Assembly: GCF_008107685.1 (NCBI RefSeq)
Contig: NZ_VIRF01000063.1
Span: forward strand, 186,001-250,000
Source: Novosphingobium sp. BW1
GTDB taxonomy: Bacteria; Pseudomonadota; Alphaproteobacteria; Sphingomonadales; Sphingomonadaceae
Length of the DNA: 64,000 nt
Direction: 5' to 3'
Shown: one piece after another, positions 8,812-18,788 of the stretch
Layout: every line of letters begins with the position of its first letter
How positions within the stretch are numbered: position 1 is the first letter of the stretch
Position numbers and translations under genes: made by a program
The notes under the pieces: model-generated
Database searches by the model: none
The model's input: only the letters and a program-made list of their open reading frames with translations
Told to the model about the DNA's origin: nothing

Positions 8812-9513
8812 TCAGAGCAACGCGGCGAGGAGCGAGAGCAGGGCCGCTGTCATCACCGCGTTGAGTGCCATGCCCAGGCTTGCAAAAGCGCCCGCGGTCT
8901 CGCTGACCTGAAATGCGCGCGCCGCTCCGAAGCCGTGCGCCGATACGCCCAGCGCAAAGCCACGGGGGCGGTAATCATCGAACTTCATCGCGTTGAGGAG
9001 CGGGGTGGCCGTCATCGCCCCCGCTATCCCGGCGAACAGGACGATGCAGGCCGCCAGGGCGGGCACGCCGCCCAGTTGCTCCGCGATCGCCATGGCCACC
9101 GGCGTCGTCGTCGCACGGGGGGCAATCGAGGCAAGGATCTCCGCGGGCGCTCCGAACAGGGAGAGAATCCCGATTGCGCTGACGACCGAGGACACCGCAC
9201 CGGCCGCGAGCGACAGGACAATCGGCACGGCAAGCCGCTTGATCCGCTCGCGCTGCGCCCAGATCGGGACGGCGAGGCCGACCACGGCCGGGCCGAGCAG
9301 GAAGCTGAGGAGAAAGGTGTCGGCCTTATAGTCGGCATAGGGCGTCCCCGTAGCCCAGAGCAGCGTGATCAGCACCGGCGTGGTCCAGAGCACCGGGTGG
9401 CACAGCGGATGACGCCCCGAGCGATGCGAACGGCGCTCGAAGATCTCGAAGACACCCAGCGTCACGGCCAGCCACAGGAGCGGTGTGGCGAGAAGATCGG
9501 TGAGGGCGCTCAT
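8812..9513 (-). CDS. lrgB: LrgB family membrane protein
   Basis: A 233-residue polytopic membrane protein of the LrgB/CidB family. The family motif region FLLGPAVVGLAVP and the segment RATTTPVAMAIAEQLGG are present. LrgB works with the holin-like LrgA/CidA; the pair has been linked to murein hydrolase control and, in other bacteria and plastids, to transport of pyruvate or glycolate. Its ATG overlaps the lrgA stop (ATGA), so the two are translationally coupled. An open frame running from 8812 to 10002 merges this gene with an unrelated upstream frame; 9513 is the correct start. Confidence 0.88.
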   Translation of the reverse strand: MSALTDLLATPLLWLAVTLGVFEIFERRSHRSGRHPLCHPVLWTTPVLITLLWATGTPYADYKADTFLLSFLLGPAVVGLAVPIWAQRERIKRLAVPIVLSLAAGAVSSVVSAIGILSLFGAPAEILASIAPRATTTPVAMAIAEQLGGVPALAACIVLFAGIAGAMTATPLLNAMKFDDYRPRGFALGVSAHGFGAARAFQVSETAGAFASLGMALNAVMTAALLSLLAALL

Positions 9514-9899
9514 GCGCCGCGCTCCGCAGGCTGTACGGGGCGCTTGCCGACCTCGTCCGGGGTGAAGCGGCGAAGTGCCCAACGGAACACCAGCGCGGTG
9601 ACGACGATAGTCAGCACGGTCGAGACCCCGGTCGCGAGCGCGAGCCCCAGCCCATAGCGGGAAAGGGCGGAACCTTCCTGCATGAGGCCGACCGCGGCGG
9701 GCACGAACATGATCGAGAGGTGCGCGGTCAGCCACCCACTGACAGCGCTGAGCGTGGGCCGCTCGCGCCGCACCAGCGCCAGCCAGCCCAGCAGCAGCAC
9801 CATGCCGATGACCGAACCGGGAAGCGCGAGCCCGGTGATCCGGTGCAGCGCCTCTCCGATGAGCTGGCAGGCAAGAAGGAGGAAGATGGCGGCGAGCAT
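9510..9899 (-). CDS. lrgA: LrgA/CidA family holin-like protein
   Basis: A 129-residue membrane protein with four hydrophobic segments and the family signature LPGSVIGMVLL followed by VPAAVGLM. It forms a two-gene unit with lrgB through a 4-bp ATGA overlap. The frame is open upstream to 9980, but those residues are polar and unlike the family; the ATG at 9899 (MLAAIFLLLACQ) is the natural start. Confidence 0.85.
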   Translation of the reverse strand: MLAAIFLLLACQLIGEALHRITGLALPGSVIGMVLLLGWLALVRRERPTLSAVSGWLTAHLSIMFVPAAVGLMQEGSALSRYGLGLALATGVSTVLTIVVTALVFRWALRRFTPDEVGKRPVQPAERGA

Positions 9900-10041
9900 G
9901 GTGAAAGGTCCGGTCCTGCTGGGGGCGGGTGGTTCGCCCCGCCTTGGTGGGGGTATGGCCGGGCCGGGGCGTGCGTGCAATTCGTCCGTTGCGTGGATTC
10001 AAGGCACGGAGCCATTTGCGGACAAGGATAGAAAGGTGATT

Positions 10042-10154
10042 CCGAGGGCCATCGCCCTCGGGCTCCCCAAACTGTCGACCTCAAGGTTCTTGCACCATGT
10101 GGTCTGAGAATGGGGAGGTCGCCCATTCAGGGGTCAAGGGGATCAGATCTTCGT
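10042..10154. repeat. Paired-hairpin intergenic element, copy A (second hairpin degenerate)
   Basis: First hairpin: CCGAGGGC (10042-10049), loop CATC, GCCCTCGG (10054-10061). The interior keeps the shared CTCCCC and GTCGACCTC blocks and a GAGGTCGCCC block. The second hairpin should start 93 nt after the first, at 10135. There the left arm CAAGGGG is present but the right arm is lost. The copy lies between the divergent lrgA and trmB genes, which is exceptional because most copies lie between convergent stops. Confidence 0.8.
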
Positions 10155-10272
10155 TCTTCTTTTCTTCGGTCATCCGCCTTGCACCGGGAAAGAGAGGCCA
10201 AGCTGCCACGCCTGCCACGCCTGCCACGTGCAATATTGACCCGCACGCGCTTGCCTGCCAGTGCCGCGGCCC

Positions 10273-10992
10273 ATGACTGCGCACAAACCCGGCGATCCCA
10301 CGACTCTCAACCGCCTCTATGGCCGCTCCAAGGGCAAGCCCTTGCGTGCGGGCCAGCAGGGCCTTGTCGACAACCTCCTGCCCAAGATTTCGATGCCCGA
10401 GGACGGGCCGATTACGGCCGAGGGGCTGTTTGGCGATGATCGCCCGCTCCACTTCGAGATCGGCTTCGGCGGGGGCGAGCACATGGCCGCCCGTGCGGAC
10501 ATGCTGCCCGGCCACGGTTTCATCGGTGCCGAGCCCTTCATCAACGGGGTCGCGCAGGCGCTGATGCACGTTGCGGGTGACAACGGTGCGCATCCGCCGC
10601 TCGGCAATGTGCGCATTCACCACGGCGACGCGCTCGAGGTCCTTGCGCGCATTCCTGATGGTTCGCTCTCGTTCCTCTACCTGCTGCACCCCGATCCCTG
10701 GCCCAAGGCGCGCCACGCCAAGCGGCGCATGATGAACGATGGTCCGGTGGACATGTTCGCGGCCAAGCTCAGGCCGGGCGGCGAGTTCCGCTTCGGCACG
10801 GACCACGCCATCTATCTGCGCCATGCGCTGATGGTGATGCAGCGGCACACCGGCCAGTTCGAATGGCTCTGCGAGAAGCCTCTTGACTTCCAGAAGCGCC
10901 CGGGCGGCTGGCCCGAGACCCGCTACGAGGCCAAGGCCCGCGCGGTCTACAAGCACGAGGTCTGGTACTTCCGCTACCGCCGCAAGGGCTGA
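10273..10992 (+). CDS. trmB: tRNA (guanine-N7-)-methyltransferase TrmB
   Basis: A 239-residue SAM-dependent enzyme making m7G46 in tRNA. The SAM-binding loop reads FEIGFGGGEH, and the family motifs HPDPWPKARHAKRR and RFGTDHAIY follow in order. Near the C-terminus the conserved TRYEAKA segment is present. The ATG at 10273 was preferred; a GTG four codons upstream (10261) is also in frame and neither has a clear ribosome binding site. It is flanked on both sides by copies of the paired-hairpin element. Confidence 0.93.
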   Translation: MTAHKPGDPTTLNRLYGRSKGKPLRAGQQGLVDNLLPKISMPEDGPITAEGLFGDDRPLHFEIGFGGGEHMAARADMLPGHGFIGAEPFINGVAQALMHVAGDNGAHPPLGNVRIHHGDALEVLARIPDGSLSFLYLLHPDPWPKARHAKRRMMNDGPVDMFAAKLRPGGEFRFGTDHAIYLRHALMVMQRHTGQFEWLCEKPLDFQKRPGGWPETRYEAKARAVYKHEVWYFRYRRKG

Positions 10993-11027
10993 GCCTTAGG
11001 ATTTCAGGGAAAACAGGACGTCGGTTT

Positions 11028-11140
11028 CCGAGGGCCATCGCCCTCGGGCTCTCCGAACTGTCGACCTCGCCTGTCGCGCGCCGCCTTGACTGAGAAAGGT
11101 GAGGTCGCCCGTTTTGGGGTCAAGGGGTGATCACCCCTTG
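11028..11140. repeat. Paired-hairpin intergenic element, copy B (complete, 113 bp)
   Basis: First hairpin CCGAGGGC/GCCCTCGG with CATC loop at 11028-11047. The second is a perfect 20-nt palindrome CAAGGGGTGATCACCCCTTG at 11121-11140. The interior contains GTCGACCTC and GAGGTCGCCC, which can pair to make a central stem. It sits between the convergent stops of trmB and the gene at 11175. Confidence 0.9.
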
Positions 11141-11174
11141 AGAAATTGCCTTTCTGATTTTTGCCTATTCCTAC

Positions 11175-11792
11175 TCAGAGGTACTGCTGCACCTTGTTCA
11201 GCAGATCGCTACGACGACGGCGCTGGCGGATCTGGTCGGTGGCGATGCTGAGGGGCTGGACGCGGGGGCCCTTGGGCACGTTGCGTTCGAAGTGGAAGCT
11301 GCGCGTCGCGCCCACGGGCAGGTCCTCCAGCGCGTAGAGCGCGACCACGGTAAGGTCGAACTGGTCGACTTCCTCCTCCTGCACGTCGGTTTCCTCGTTT
11401 GCGTCGAGCAGGGTGCGCACGATGTCATCGAAGTGGCCGATGTTCATGAATTGGCCGGTCGCAAGGCTGCCCTGGCCCATGATCGAGCGCGGGTCTTCGC
11501 CCAGGTCGCCGGGCAGTTCACGCAAGTCTGTCAGCGCCAGTTCGATCTGGCGACCGCGCACGTGCACCGTGGCGATAAGACTGGAGACGTAGAGCGGCTG
11601 GCTGCTCATATTGGTGACGAGGCAGCGGCTGCGCATGCCGCGCCCAGCCGCGCGGGTGATGAGGATCGTCGAGCGCTTGGTGCCCCGGAACTGGACCAGC
11701 AGCAACTGCAGGTAGATCACCCAGACGATCAGCATGGCAAAGCTGAGGGCAACGCTGACAACTTGCGTGTTCCCGGTAAACCACTGCCACAC
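11175..11792 (-). CDS. Conserved membrane-anchored protein of unknown function
   Basis: A 205-residue protein. One transmembrane segment lies near the N-terminus (about residues 10-33, VVSVALSFAMLIVWVIYLQ). The rest is a soluble part with beta-strand character and an Arg-rich C-terminal tail. No named family was recognised. The start is a GTG at 11792 because GGGAGG sits seven bases upstream; the frame is open to 11951, but that extension is polar and lies beyond this strong ribosome binding site. It converges with trmB across a paired-hairpin element. Confidence 0.65.
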   Translation of the reverse strand: MWQWFTGNTQVVSVALSFAMLIVWVIYLQLLLVQFRGTKRSTILITRAAGRGMRSRCLVTNMSSQPLYVSSLIATVHVRGRQIELALTDLRELPGDLGEDPRSIMGQGSLATGQFMNIGHFDDIVRTLLDANEETDVQEEEVDQFDLTVVALYALEDLPVGATRSFHFERNVPKGPRVQPLSIATDQIRQRRRRSDLLNKVQQYL

Positions 11793-11949
11793 GGGCGCCT
11801 CCCTCGATTCGATACCGCTCTTCGCGGCTGCGGCCCGGTGCCGCAGCGCAGGGCCAGCCTTTAGGATCGGCCCCGGGTGGGTCAATTGAAATTCGCGCCG
11901 ATCAGGCGGCGTTGCGCCGTGTGCGTGCGGTTCGCGAGGCAAGCGTTGC

Positions 11950-11989
11950 AAAAAGGCCCCGGCAAGAGCGTCCTGCCGGGGCCTTTTTG
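11950..11989. terminator. Strong intrinsic terminator downstream of maeB
   Basis: A near-perfect stem AAAAAGGCCCCGGCA / TGCCGGGGCCTTTTT with a short loop. A runs on one side and T runs on the other make it usable in both directions. On the minus strand it lies about 65 bases after the maeB stop. Confidence 0.9.
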
Positions 11990-12053
11990 TCAGGTGTTGC
12001 CGGAAACAGGGCCGTCCGGGAAAGCGGCCCTCTCCGATTGCGTTGCCGCTGCC

Positions 12054-14324
12054 TCAGCCGGCGATGCCAGCGGCCGCGAGCACGGCGCTCGTCAGCACGT
12101 CGGGCGCGATCGCGGTCATCGGTACGATCTGGACCGGCTTTTCCATGCCCAGCAGGATCGGGCCGATCGAGGTCGTGCCGCCGATCTCGCGCAGCAGCTT
12201 GGCCGAGATGTTGGCTGATTGCAGACCCGGCATGATCAGGACGTTGGCCGGAGCCGAGAGGCGGCAGAACGGGTAGAGCGCCATGATCTTGGGGTTGAGC
12301 GCGGCATCGGGTGCCATTTCGCCTTCGTACTCGAAGGGTACGTCGTCACGCTCGTCGAGGATGTGCACGGCATCGCGGGTGCGTTCGACCCACTGGCCCT
12401 CGGGGTTGCCGAAGGTCGAGTAGGAGAGGAACGCGACGCGCGGCTCGTGGCCCATGCGCTTGGCGACCGAGGCCGCTTCGGTGGCGATGATCGCCAGTTC
12501 CTCGGCGCTCGGGCGCTCGTTGATGGTGGTGTCTGCCAGGAACACGGTGCGGTTCTTGCCCACCAGCATGTGCATGCCGAAAGGCAGCTTGTCCGGGGCC
12601 GGATCGAGCACGCGGCGCACGTTTTTCATCGACTGCGCGAAGGGGCGCGTCATGCCGGTGATCATCGCATCGCCCACGCCCATCTTGAGCAGGCCCGAGG
12701 CGAAGGTGTTGCGGTCGGTGTTGACCATGCGCTGGACGTCGCGTTCCAGGTAACCACGGCGCTTGAGGCGCGCGTAGATCATCTCGACCATCGGGTCGAC
12801 GTGGTCCGAGACCATCGAGTTCTCGATGTGGAAGCTCTCCGGGTTGGGCACGCCCAGCTCGTTCATCAGATCGAGGATGTTCTGGGTGCGACCGACTAGA
12901 ATGGGCTCGCCATAACCGAAATCGCGGTACTGGATCGCGGCGCGAAGGACGACTTCGTTGTCCGCTTCGGCGAAGATCACGCGCTTGGGGTTGGCGCGAA
13001 CCTGCGCGTAGACCGAGCTCAGCACCGAGGTGGTCGGGTTGAGGCGGCCCTTGAGCTGGAGGCGGTAGGCATCGAAGTCCTCGATCGGACGCTGCGCGAC
13101 ACCCGATTCCATCGCCGCCTTGGCGACGGCGGCGGGCACCACTTCCATCAGGCGCGGGTCGAACGGTGCGGGAATGATGTAGTCGCGGCCGAACTGCTGG
13201 ACCTGGTCGCCATAGGCGGCGGCGACGTCCTCGTGGACCTGCTCGCGTGCGAGTTCGGCGATGGCGTTGGCGGCCGCGATCTTCATTTCTTCGTTGATCG
13301 CGGTGGCCGACACGTCAAGCGCGCCGCGGAAGATGAAGGGGAAGCCCAGCACGTTGTTGACCTGGTTCGGGAAGTCCGAACGGCCCGTGGCGATGATCGC
13401 GTCCGGACGCACGGCTTTGGCCTCGTCGGGAATGATTTCCGGGACGGGGTTGGCCATCGCGAAGATGATCGGTTCGTCGGCCATCTTGCGCACGTATTCG
13501 GCCGGCAGCGCACCGGCGGCCGAGAGGCCGAGGAACACATCAGCGCCGACCAGCGCTTCTTCCAGCGTACGCGCCTCGGTGGCGACCGCGTGCGCGCTCT
13601 TCCACTGGTCCATCTGCTCGGTGCGGCCTTGGTAGATCGTGCCCGAACGGTCGCACACGATCACGTTGTTGTGCGGCACGCCAAGCGACTTGATCAGCGA
13701 GGTGCAGGCCAGCGCCGCAGCGCCCGCGCCGTTCACCACAACCTTGATGTCCTTGATGTCACGGCCAGTGATGAGGCAGGCGTTGATGAGGCCGGCCGCG
13801 GTGATGATCGCGGTGCCGTGCTGGTCGTCGTGCATGACCGGGATGTTCATGCGGTCGCGCAGGGTCTGCTCGATCACGAAGCACTCCGGCGCCTTAATGT
13901 CTTCAAGGTTGATGCCGCCAAAGCTGGGTTCCATCATCGCGATGGCTTCGATAAGCGCCTCGGGGTCCTCGCTGTTCAGCTCGATGTCGATAGAATCGAC
14001 ATCGGCGAAGCGCTTGAACAGGACCGCCTTGCCTTCCATCACCGGCTTGGACGCGAGCGCGCCCAGGTTGCCCATGCCCAGGATGGCCGAGCCGTTGGAG
14101 ATGACCGCAACGAGGTTGCCCTTGGCGGTGTAATCGTAAGCCTTCTGCGGATCGTCGGCGATGGCCTGGACGGGCACGGCGACGCCGGGCGAATAGGCGA
14201 GCGACAGGTCGCGCTGCGTTGCCATCGGCTTGGATGCGATGATCTCGATCTTACCCGGACGGATTGTCTGGTGGTAAAACAGAGCCTCGCGCTCGGTAAA
14301 CTGGACCTTGCTTTTCTCGGACAA
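12054..14324 (-). CDS. maeB: NADP-dependent malic enzyme with C-terminal phosphotransacetylase-like domain
   Basis: A 756-residue MaeB-type malic enzyme: (S)-malate + NADP+ to pyruvate + CO2 + NADPH. The N-terminal part (about 1-430) has [11 protein letters not shown], the metal-binding [10 protein letters not shown] segment and the NADP-binding [11 protein letters not shown]. The C-terminal part (about 440-756) is a phosphotransacetylase-like domain, usually regulatory (acetyl-CoA sensing) and without transferase activity in this family. The TTG start at 14324 gives the expected N-terminus ([12 protein letters not shown]) and has GGGAG nearby; the open frame reaches 14390. It is divergent from mutS, with 113 bp between the starts. 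Confidence 0.94.
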   Translation of the reverse strand: MSEKSKVQFTEREALFYHQTIRPGKIEIIASKPMATQRDLSLAYSPGVAVPVQAIADDPQKAYDYTAKGNLVAVISNGSAILGMGNLGALASKPVMEGKAVLFKRFADVDSIDIELNSEDPEALIEAIAMMEPSFGGINLEDIKAPECFVIEQTLRDRMNIPVMHDDQHGTAIITAAGLINACLITGRDIKDIKVVVNGAGAAALACTSLIKSLGVPHNNVIVCDRSGTIYQGRTEQMDQWKSAHAVATEARTLEEALVGADVFLGLSAAGALPAEYVRKMADEPIIFAMANPVPEIIPDEAKAVRPDAIIATGRSDFPNQVNNVLGFPFIFRGALDVSATAINEEMKIAAANAIAELAREQVHEDVAAAYGDQVQQFGRDYIIPAPFDPRLMEVVPAAVAKAAMESGVAQRPIEDFDAYRLQLKGRLNPTTSVLSSVYAQVRANPKRVIFAEADNEVVLRAAIQYRDFGYGEPILVGRTQNILDLMNELGVPNPESFHIENSMVSDHVDPMVEMIYARLKRRGYLERDVQRMVNTDRNTFASGLLKMGVGDAMITGMTRPFAQSMKNVRRVLDPAPDKLPFGMHMLVGKNRTVFLADTTINERPSAEELAIIATEAASVAKRMGHEPRVAFLSYSTFGNPEGQWVERTRDAVHILDERDDVPFEYEGEMAPDAALNPKIMALYPFCRLSAPANVLIMPGLQSANISAKLLREIGGTTSIGPILLGMEKPVQIVPMTAIAPDVLTSAVLAAAGIAG

Positions 14325-14437
14325 TGAATTTCTCCCGGATGAGCGAGGGCCGATAACGAAAGATTCCGGGACGCGATAGGGGAAAGGCAAGGGGGTTGCG
14401 CTTCACAAGGCCCGGCGAGCGGGGCTAACGCAGCGCC

Positions 14438-17053
14438 ATGAGTTCCGGCGCAACACCCATGATGGCCCAGTATCTCGCGCTTCGCGAGGAAGCTGGCGAA
14501 TGCTTGCTGTTCTACCGTATGGGGGACTTCTTCGAGCTTTTCTTTGAAGATGCAAAAATCGCAAGTCAAGTTCTTGATATCGCACTCACCACGCGCGGCG
14601 AGCACAACGGAACCCCGATCCCGATGTGCGGCGTGCCGGTTCATTCTGCCGAGAGCTACCTTGCCCGGTTGATCAAGGCGGGCTGCCGCGTGGCCATTGC
14701 CGAGCAAACCGAGACGCCCGCCGAAGCGAAGAAGCGGGGGGGCTCCAAGGCCCTTGTCGCCCGCGATATCGTGCGCTTCGTAACGGCAGGGACGTTGACC
14801 GAGGAAGCTCTCCTGGAACCGCGCCGGGCGAACGTCCTGGCCGCGGCCTGCGAGGTGCGCGGCGTGATCGGTCTTGCCGCCTGCGACATCTCGACCGGGC
14901 AGATGGTGCTTGAGGAATGTGCACCTGACCGCTTTCTTGCAAGCCTTGCACGTTTGGGCGCGCGCGAACTGGTCGTGCAGGACGGCTGGGAGCTGGCGCC
15001 CGAGGATGCGATCGGGCGTTCGGGCCATGAATTCTCCTCCGAAGGCGGCGAGGAGCGGCTGAAGGGCATCCACGGCGTCTCCACGCTTGACGGGTTCGGG
15101 GCCTTCACCCGCCCGATGCTGGCCGCAGCCGGTGGTCTCATTGCCTATCTCGACCATGTCGGGCGCGGCGCGTTGCCGCTGCTGCTCCCGCCCGAGGCCC
15201 GTTCGGGCGAGGCGACGCTGGCGATGGACGAGGCCACGCGCGCGAGCCTGGAAATCCTCGAATCCGCGCAAGGAGCACGAAAGGGCAGTTTGATCGACGC
15301 GGTCGACCGCTGCGTCACTGGCGCGGGCGCGCGCCAGCTGGCCGAGGACCTTTCCGCGCCGCTGACCGACCGCAGCGCGATTTCCGCGCGTCTCGAACTG
15401 GTCGGCTGGCTGCATGAAGACCCGATGCTGCGCGAGGACCTGCGCGCGGCGCTGCGCGCGCTTCCTGACGTGGGCCGTGCGCTGGGTCGCGTAGTCGCCG
15501 GACGTGGATCGCCGCGCGACCTTGGCCAGTTGCGCGATGGTCTGGCCGGAGCGCATGCCATTGGCGGGCGCCTTGCAGGCCGTGCGGATCTGCCGGTGCT
15601 GCTGAACAGCCTGCTCCCGGCGCTGGGCGGTCACGTAGCGGGCTGGGGCGAAATGGTGGAGCACTTCACCCGCGCGCTGGTATCCGCGCCGCCGACCGAG
15701 CGCGGACAGGGCGGATTTATTGCCGAAGGCTACGACGCAAGCCTCGATGAACTGCGCCTCACCTCAGGCAACGCGCGCAAGGCGATTGCCGCGCTTGAGG
15801 CGAAGTACCGTGAGGATACCGGCGTTGCCGCGCTCAAGATCAAGCACAACAACGTGCTTGGCTACTTCATCGAGGTGCCCTCGCGCCACGCCGACACGCT
15901 GATGCAGGCCGAGAGCGGCTTTACCCACCGCCAGACGATGGCGGGGGCGATGCGCTTCAATGCGCTCGCGCTGCACGAGGAGGCGAGCCGGATCACCGAG
16001 GCAGGCGCCCATGCGCTGGCGGCCGAAGAGGCCCATTTCGAGGCGCTGGTCGAGGAGGCCGTCGCCGCACGCCAGGTGATCGCGGCCACCGCGGCGGCGC
16101 TCGCCCGTATCGACGTTGCCGCCGGGCAGGCCGAGCGTGCCGCGGAAGGGGGCTGGGCGCGGCCCGAAGTGGTCGAGGGACTGTCGCTGGAAATCGAGGG
16201 CGGACGCCATCCGGTGGTGGAAGCGGCCCTCAAGGCGCAGAACGAGCGTTTTGTGGCGAACGACTGCCGTCTCGCCAGCCACGACCGGCTCTGGCTTATC
16301 GGCGGCCCGAACATGGGTGGTAAGTCGACCTTCCTGCGCCAGAACGCGCTCATTGTCCTGCTCGCGCAGGCGGGCGGGTTCGTTCCGGCGGACGCGGCCC
16401 GTATCGGTCTTGTCGACCGTCTTTTCAGCCGCGTGGGTGCCTCGGACAACCTGGCACGCGGGCGCTCGACCTTCATGGTCGAGATGGTCGAGACCGCCGC
16501 GATCCTCTCGCAAGCGACCGAGCGCAGCTTCGTGATCCTGGACGAGGTGGGGCGCGGAACGTCGACCTACGATGGCCTCGCGCTGGCCTGGGCGGTGGCC
16601 GAGGCGGTCCACGAGACCAACCGCTGCCGCTGCCTTTTTGCGACCCACTACCACGAGATGGCGCGCTTGGCCGAAACCTGCGAGGCGCTTTCGCTCCACC
16701 ACGTGCGGGCGCGCGAGTGGAAGGGTGAACTCGTGCTCCTCCACGAACTGGCCGAAGGCGCGGCGGACCGCAGTTATGGCCTCGCCGTCGCGCGCCTTGC
16801 GGGGGTTCCCCCCAAGGTCATCAGCCGGGCCAAGTCGGTGCTCGAAAAGCTCGAAAAGGGCCGTGCGGAAATGGGCGGTCTTGCTGCTGGCCTTGGCGAG
16901 CTTCCGCTGTTCGCCGCTGCCGAAGAGGCGCGCGAGGACGCCTGCGACAGCTTGCGCGAAAAGCTGCGCGACATGGATGTCGACGCGCTTGCCCCGCGCG
17001 ACGCGCTCGAAATTCTTTACGATCTCAAGCGCGAGGCGGGAACCGACGGTTAA
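14438..17053 (+). CDS. mutS: DNA mismatch repair protein MutS
   Basis: An 871-residue MutS. The mismatch-binding domain has the FYRMGDFFELFFEDA segment carrying the Phe-x-Glu mismatch-wedge motif (GDFFELF). Connector, lever and clamp domains follow. The ATPase has Walker A GGPNMGGKST at about residues 622-631 and Walker B VILDEVGRGTSTYDG near 700. The C-terminal helix-turn-helix dimerisation segment is present. Length and motifs are normal. It converges with no partner mut gene; mutL is not in the window. Confidence 0.97.
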   Translation: MSSGATPMMAQYLALREEAGECLLFYRMGDFFELFFEDAKIASQVLDIALTTRGEHNGTPIPMCGVPVHSAESYLARLIKAGCRVAIAEQTETPAEAKKRGGSKALVARDIVRFVTAGTLTEEALLEPRRANVLAAACEVRGVIGLAACDISTGQMVLEECAPDRFLASLARLGARELVVQDGWELAPEDAIGRSGHEFSSEGGEERLKGIHGVSTLDGFGAFTRPMLAAAGGLIAYLDHVGRGALPLLLPPEARSGEATLAMDEATRASLEILESAQGARKGSLIDAVDRCVTGAGARQLAEDLSAPLTDRSAISARLELVGWLHEDPMLREDLRAALRALPDVGRALGRVVAGRGSPRDLGQLRDGLAGAHAIGGRLAGRADLPVLLNSLLPALGGHVAGWGEMVEHFTRALVSAPPTERGQGGFIAEGYDASLDELRLTSGNARKAIAALEAKYREDTGVAALKIKHNNVLGYFIEVPSRHADTLMQAESGFTHRQTMAGAMRFNALALHEEASRITEAGAHALAAEEAHFEALVEEAVAARQVIAATAAALARIDVAAGQAERAAEGGWARPEVVEGLSLEIEGGRHPVVEAALKAQNERFVANDCRLASHDRLWLIGGPNMGGKSTFLRQNALIVLLAQAGGFVPADAARIGLVDRLFSRVGASDNLARGRSTFMVEMVETAAILSQATERSFVILDEVGRGTSTYDGLALAWAVAEAVHETNRCRCLFATHYHEMARLAETCEALSLHHVRAREWKGELVLLHELAEGAADRSYGLAVARLAGVPPKVISRAKSVLEKLEKGRAEMGGLAAGLGELPLFAAAEEAREDACDSLREKLRDMDVDALAPRDALEILYDLKREAGTDG

Positions 17054-17076
17054 CCGGGAAGGTCCAGAAGGGGGCC

Positions 17077-17280
17077 ATGGTGTTCTTCGGTCCGCGCCTC
17101 ACCTGTGTCTTCCGCAGCCGCTGGCACGCTCTCTTCTGGGCGGCCAGCGTACTGCTGACCGCCTACTGCACTGTCCCGGCATCCGAAGGCGGGGGGCGCG
17201 ACAAGCCGGAAGCTGTCGCCAAAACGCATGGCAAGCATAAGAACCCTTGGGCGACGGAAACGCCCACCTCTCCCGATTGA
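17077..17280 (+). CDS. Small protein with one membrane segment, downstream of mutS
   Basis: A 67-residue open frame starting 23 bp after the mutS stop, with AGAAGGGGG as a possible ribosome binding site. A hydrophobic segment at about residues 18-33 (ALFWAASVLLTAYCTVP) is followed by a Lys/Pro-rich tail. The function is unknown. A lipoprotein-like Cys lies at the end of the hydrophobic part, but the lipobox is poor. Confidence 0.5.
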   Translation: MVFFGPRLTCVFRSRWHALFWAASVLLTAYCTVPASEGGGRDKPEAVAKTHGKHKNPWATETPTSPD

Positions 17281-17310
17281 TTTTCGTGTTTCTGGCGTGA
17301 GATCCTAGCC

Positions 17311-17628
17311 TCAACTGCCGTCGGACGCCAGATCCGGCTCGGGCGCGCTTTCACGTCCGTAGCGGTCTTCCAGGTCGTCCATCGCCTCTTCGCCCGCGTA
17401 AGCGGACATGTCGATGGTGCCGCTGGTGTCCATCTGGCGCATGTGGTCGACAAGATCCTGCGCGTTGGCACCGTCGAGGCTGGCGGAGAGCTTTTCGCTC
17501 TGTTCGAGCCCCAGAACCGAGGTCGACTGGTTCAAGGCCTGCTCGGCCACTTCCTGCGCCTGCATGGGCGCATCGGCCTGCTCGGCGTTGACCGTTTCGG
17601 GGGCGAAGTCGTCGTTACGTTGGGCCAT
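17311..17628 (-). CDS. Small acidic soluble protein of unknown function
   Basis: A 105-residue acidic, Ala/Gln/Glu-rich protein with no membrane segment or known motif. It begins MAQRNDDFAPETVN. The ATG at 17628 was chosen because AGGAG lies a few bases upstream (CAAAGGAGATACCCG); the open frame continues to 17751 into the paired-hairpin repeat, which cannot be coding. It may share a transcript end with hbd, but nothing points to a function. Confidence 0.65.
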   Translation of the reverse strand: MAQRNDDFAPETVNAEQADAPMQAQEVAEQALNQSTSVLGLEQSEKLSASLDGANAQDLVDHMRQMDTSGTIDMSAYAGEEAMDDLEDRYGRESAPEPDLASDGS

Positions 17629-17714
17629 CGGGTATCTCCTTTGACACCTGTAACGGAACGGACGCGAGTCGCGTTCCCCGTGCAGGGACAACGAAGATTG
17701 GAGAAAGGGGAAAT

Positions 17715-17827
17715 CCGGGGGCCATCGCCCTCGGGCTCCCGGACCAGTCAACCTCCCCTCCCACGCGCCATGGCGGCCGAGAAAGGCGAGGTCGCCCGGT
17801 ATGGGGTCAAGGGGCGATGGCCCCTTG
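17715..17827. repeat. Paired-hairpin intergenic element, copy C (complete, 113 bp)
   Basis: First hairpin CCGGGGGC/GCCCTCGG at 17715-17734 (one mismatch from the consensus). Second hairpin CAAGGGGC-GATG-GCCCCTTG at 17808-17827. The outer hairpins start 93 nt apart, as in copies B and E. It lies between two minus-strand genes, immediately downstream of hbd's neighbour and 16 bp from the hbd stop. Confidence 0.9.
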
Positions 17828-17842
17828 AATCGTCTTGTTCTT

Positions 17843-18712
17843 TTAGCGTGTGGGAACGGGCTCCTCGCCCGAATAGTCGTAGAACCCCTTCCCGCTCTTG
17901 CGGCCGTACCAACCCGCTTCGACGTACTTCTGGAGCAGGGTGGCCGGACGGTACTTGGGATCGCCAGTGCTCTCGAAGAGGACCTTCATGATCTCGAGCA
18001 GGGTGTCGAGGCCGATGAAGTCAGCGAGCGTGAGGGGCCCCATGGGGTGGTTGGCGCCCAGCTTCATTGCCGCGTCGATATCCGCGACATTGGCAACGCC
18101 CGCGCCCAGCACGCAGATCGCCTCGTTGAGCATCGGGCACAGCACGCGGTTGACCACGAAGCCGGCCTCGTCGCCCGCAAGCACAACCGTCTTGCCCAGC
18201 TTTTCGCCAAAAGCCTTCATCTTCGCGACGGTGTCCTCGCTGGTGGCAAGGCCGGGGATGACCTCGATCAGGCCCATGACCGGCACTGGATTGAAGAAGT
18301 GCAGGCCGCAAAAGCGCGTGGGGTCGATCGTGCCTGCCCCCATACGGGTGATCGGGATCGAACTGGTGTTGGAGGCCATGAGCGCGCTGTCCTTGAGCAC
18401 TTTGCCCGCCGCCTCGAAGATCTTTGCCTTGATATCCTCGCGCTCGTTCGCGGCCTCGATGATGAGGTCGCATTCGGCCATCGCCTCGTAGTCGCCGGTC
18501 GGGGTGATGCGGGCAAGGAGCGCGTCTGCATCGCCTTGCGTGATCTTTTCCTTGGCAATCAGGCGGCCAAGGCCCTTCTCGATCTTCGCCTTGCCCTTTT
18601 CGGCGGCGTCGAGGCTGACGTCGGTCAGGACCACGTCCATGCCCTTGCCCGCGACGGTCTGGGCAATGCCCGTACCCATGATCCCTGCACCGATGATACC
18701 GATTGTCTGCAC
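17843..18712 (-). CDS. 3-hydroxybutyryl-CoA dehydrogenase
   Basis: A 289-residue 3-hydroxyacyl-CoA dehydrogenase, interconverting acetoacetyl-CoA-type 3-oxoacyl-CoA and 3-hydroxyacyl-CoA with NAD(H). The Rossmann motif [11 protein letters not shown] is at the N-terminus, [11 protein letters not shown] near the middle, and the catalytic His lies in [15 protein letters not shown]. The single-domain length fits the Hbd/PaaH type and not the multifunctional FadB. The start is GTG at 18712 with GGGAG upstream. It is followed by a copy of the hairpin element that may end its transcript. Confidence 0.92.
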   Translation of the reverse strand: MQTIGIIGAGIMGTGIAQTVAGKGMDVVLTDVSLDAAEKGKAKIEKGLGRLIAKEKITQGDADALLARITPTGDYEAMAECDLIIEAANEREDIKAKIFEAAGKVLKDSALMASNTSSIPITRMGAGTIDPTRFCGLHFFNPVPVMGLIEVIPGLATSEDTVAKMKAFGEKLGKTVVLAGDEAGFVVNRVLCPMLNEAICVLGAGVANVADIDAAMKLGANHPMGPLTLADFIGLDTLLEIMKVLFESTGDPKYRPATLLQKYVEAGWYGRKSGKGFYDYSGEEPVPTR

Positions 18713-18788
18713 GCTGTGTGCTCCCTCTCGAACGTTTGGCCGCAGGGACGCGCAGGTCCGGGGCCTTGTGGAAATTACATCTGCCGTC

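Noticed and set aside
8812-10002. 396-codon minus-strand frame covering lrgB and upstream sequence
   Set aside because: The N-terminal third is out-of-frame translation of lrgA and the repeat copy; lrgB starts at 9513.
14039-15664. 541-codon minus-strand frame
   Set aside because: It overlaps maeB and mutS and resembles neither; it is antisense translation of mutS.
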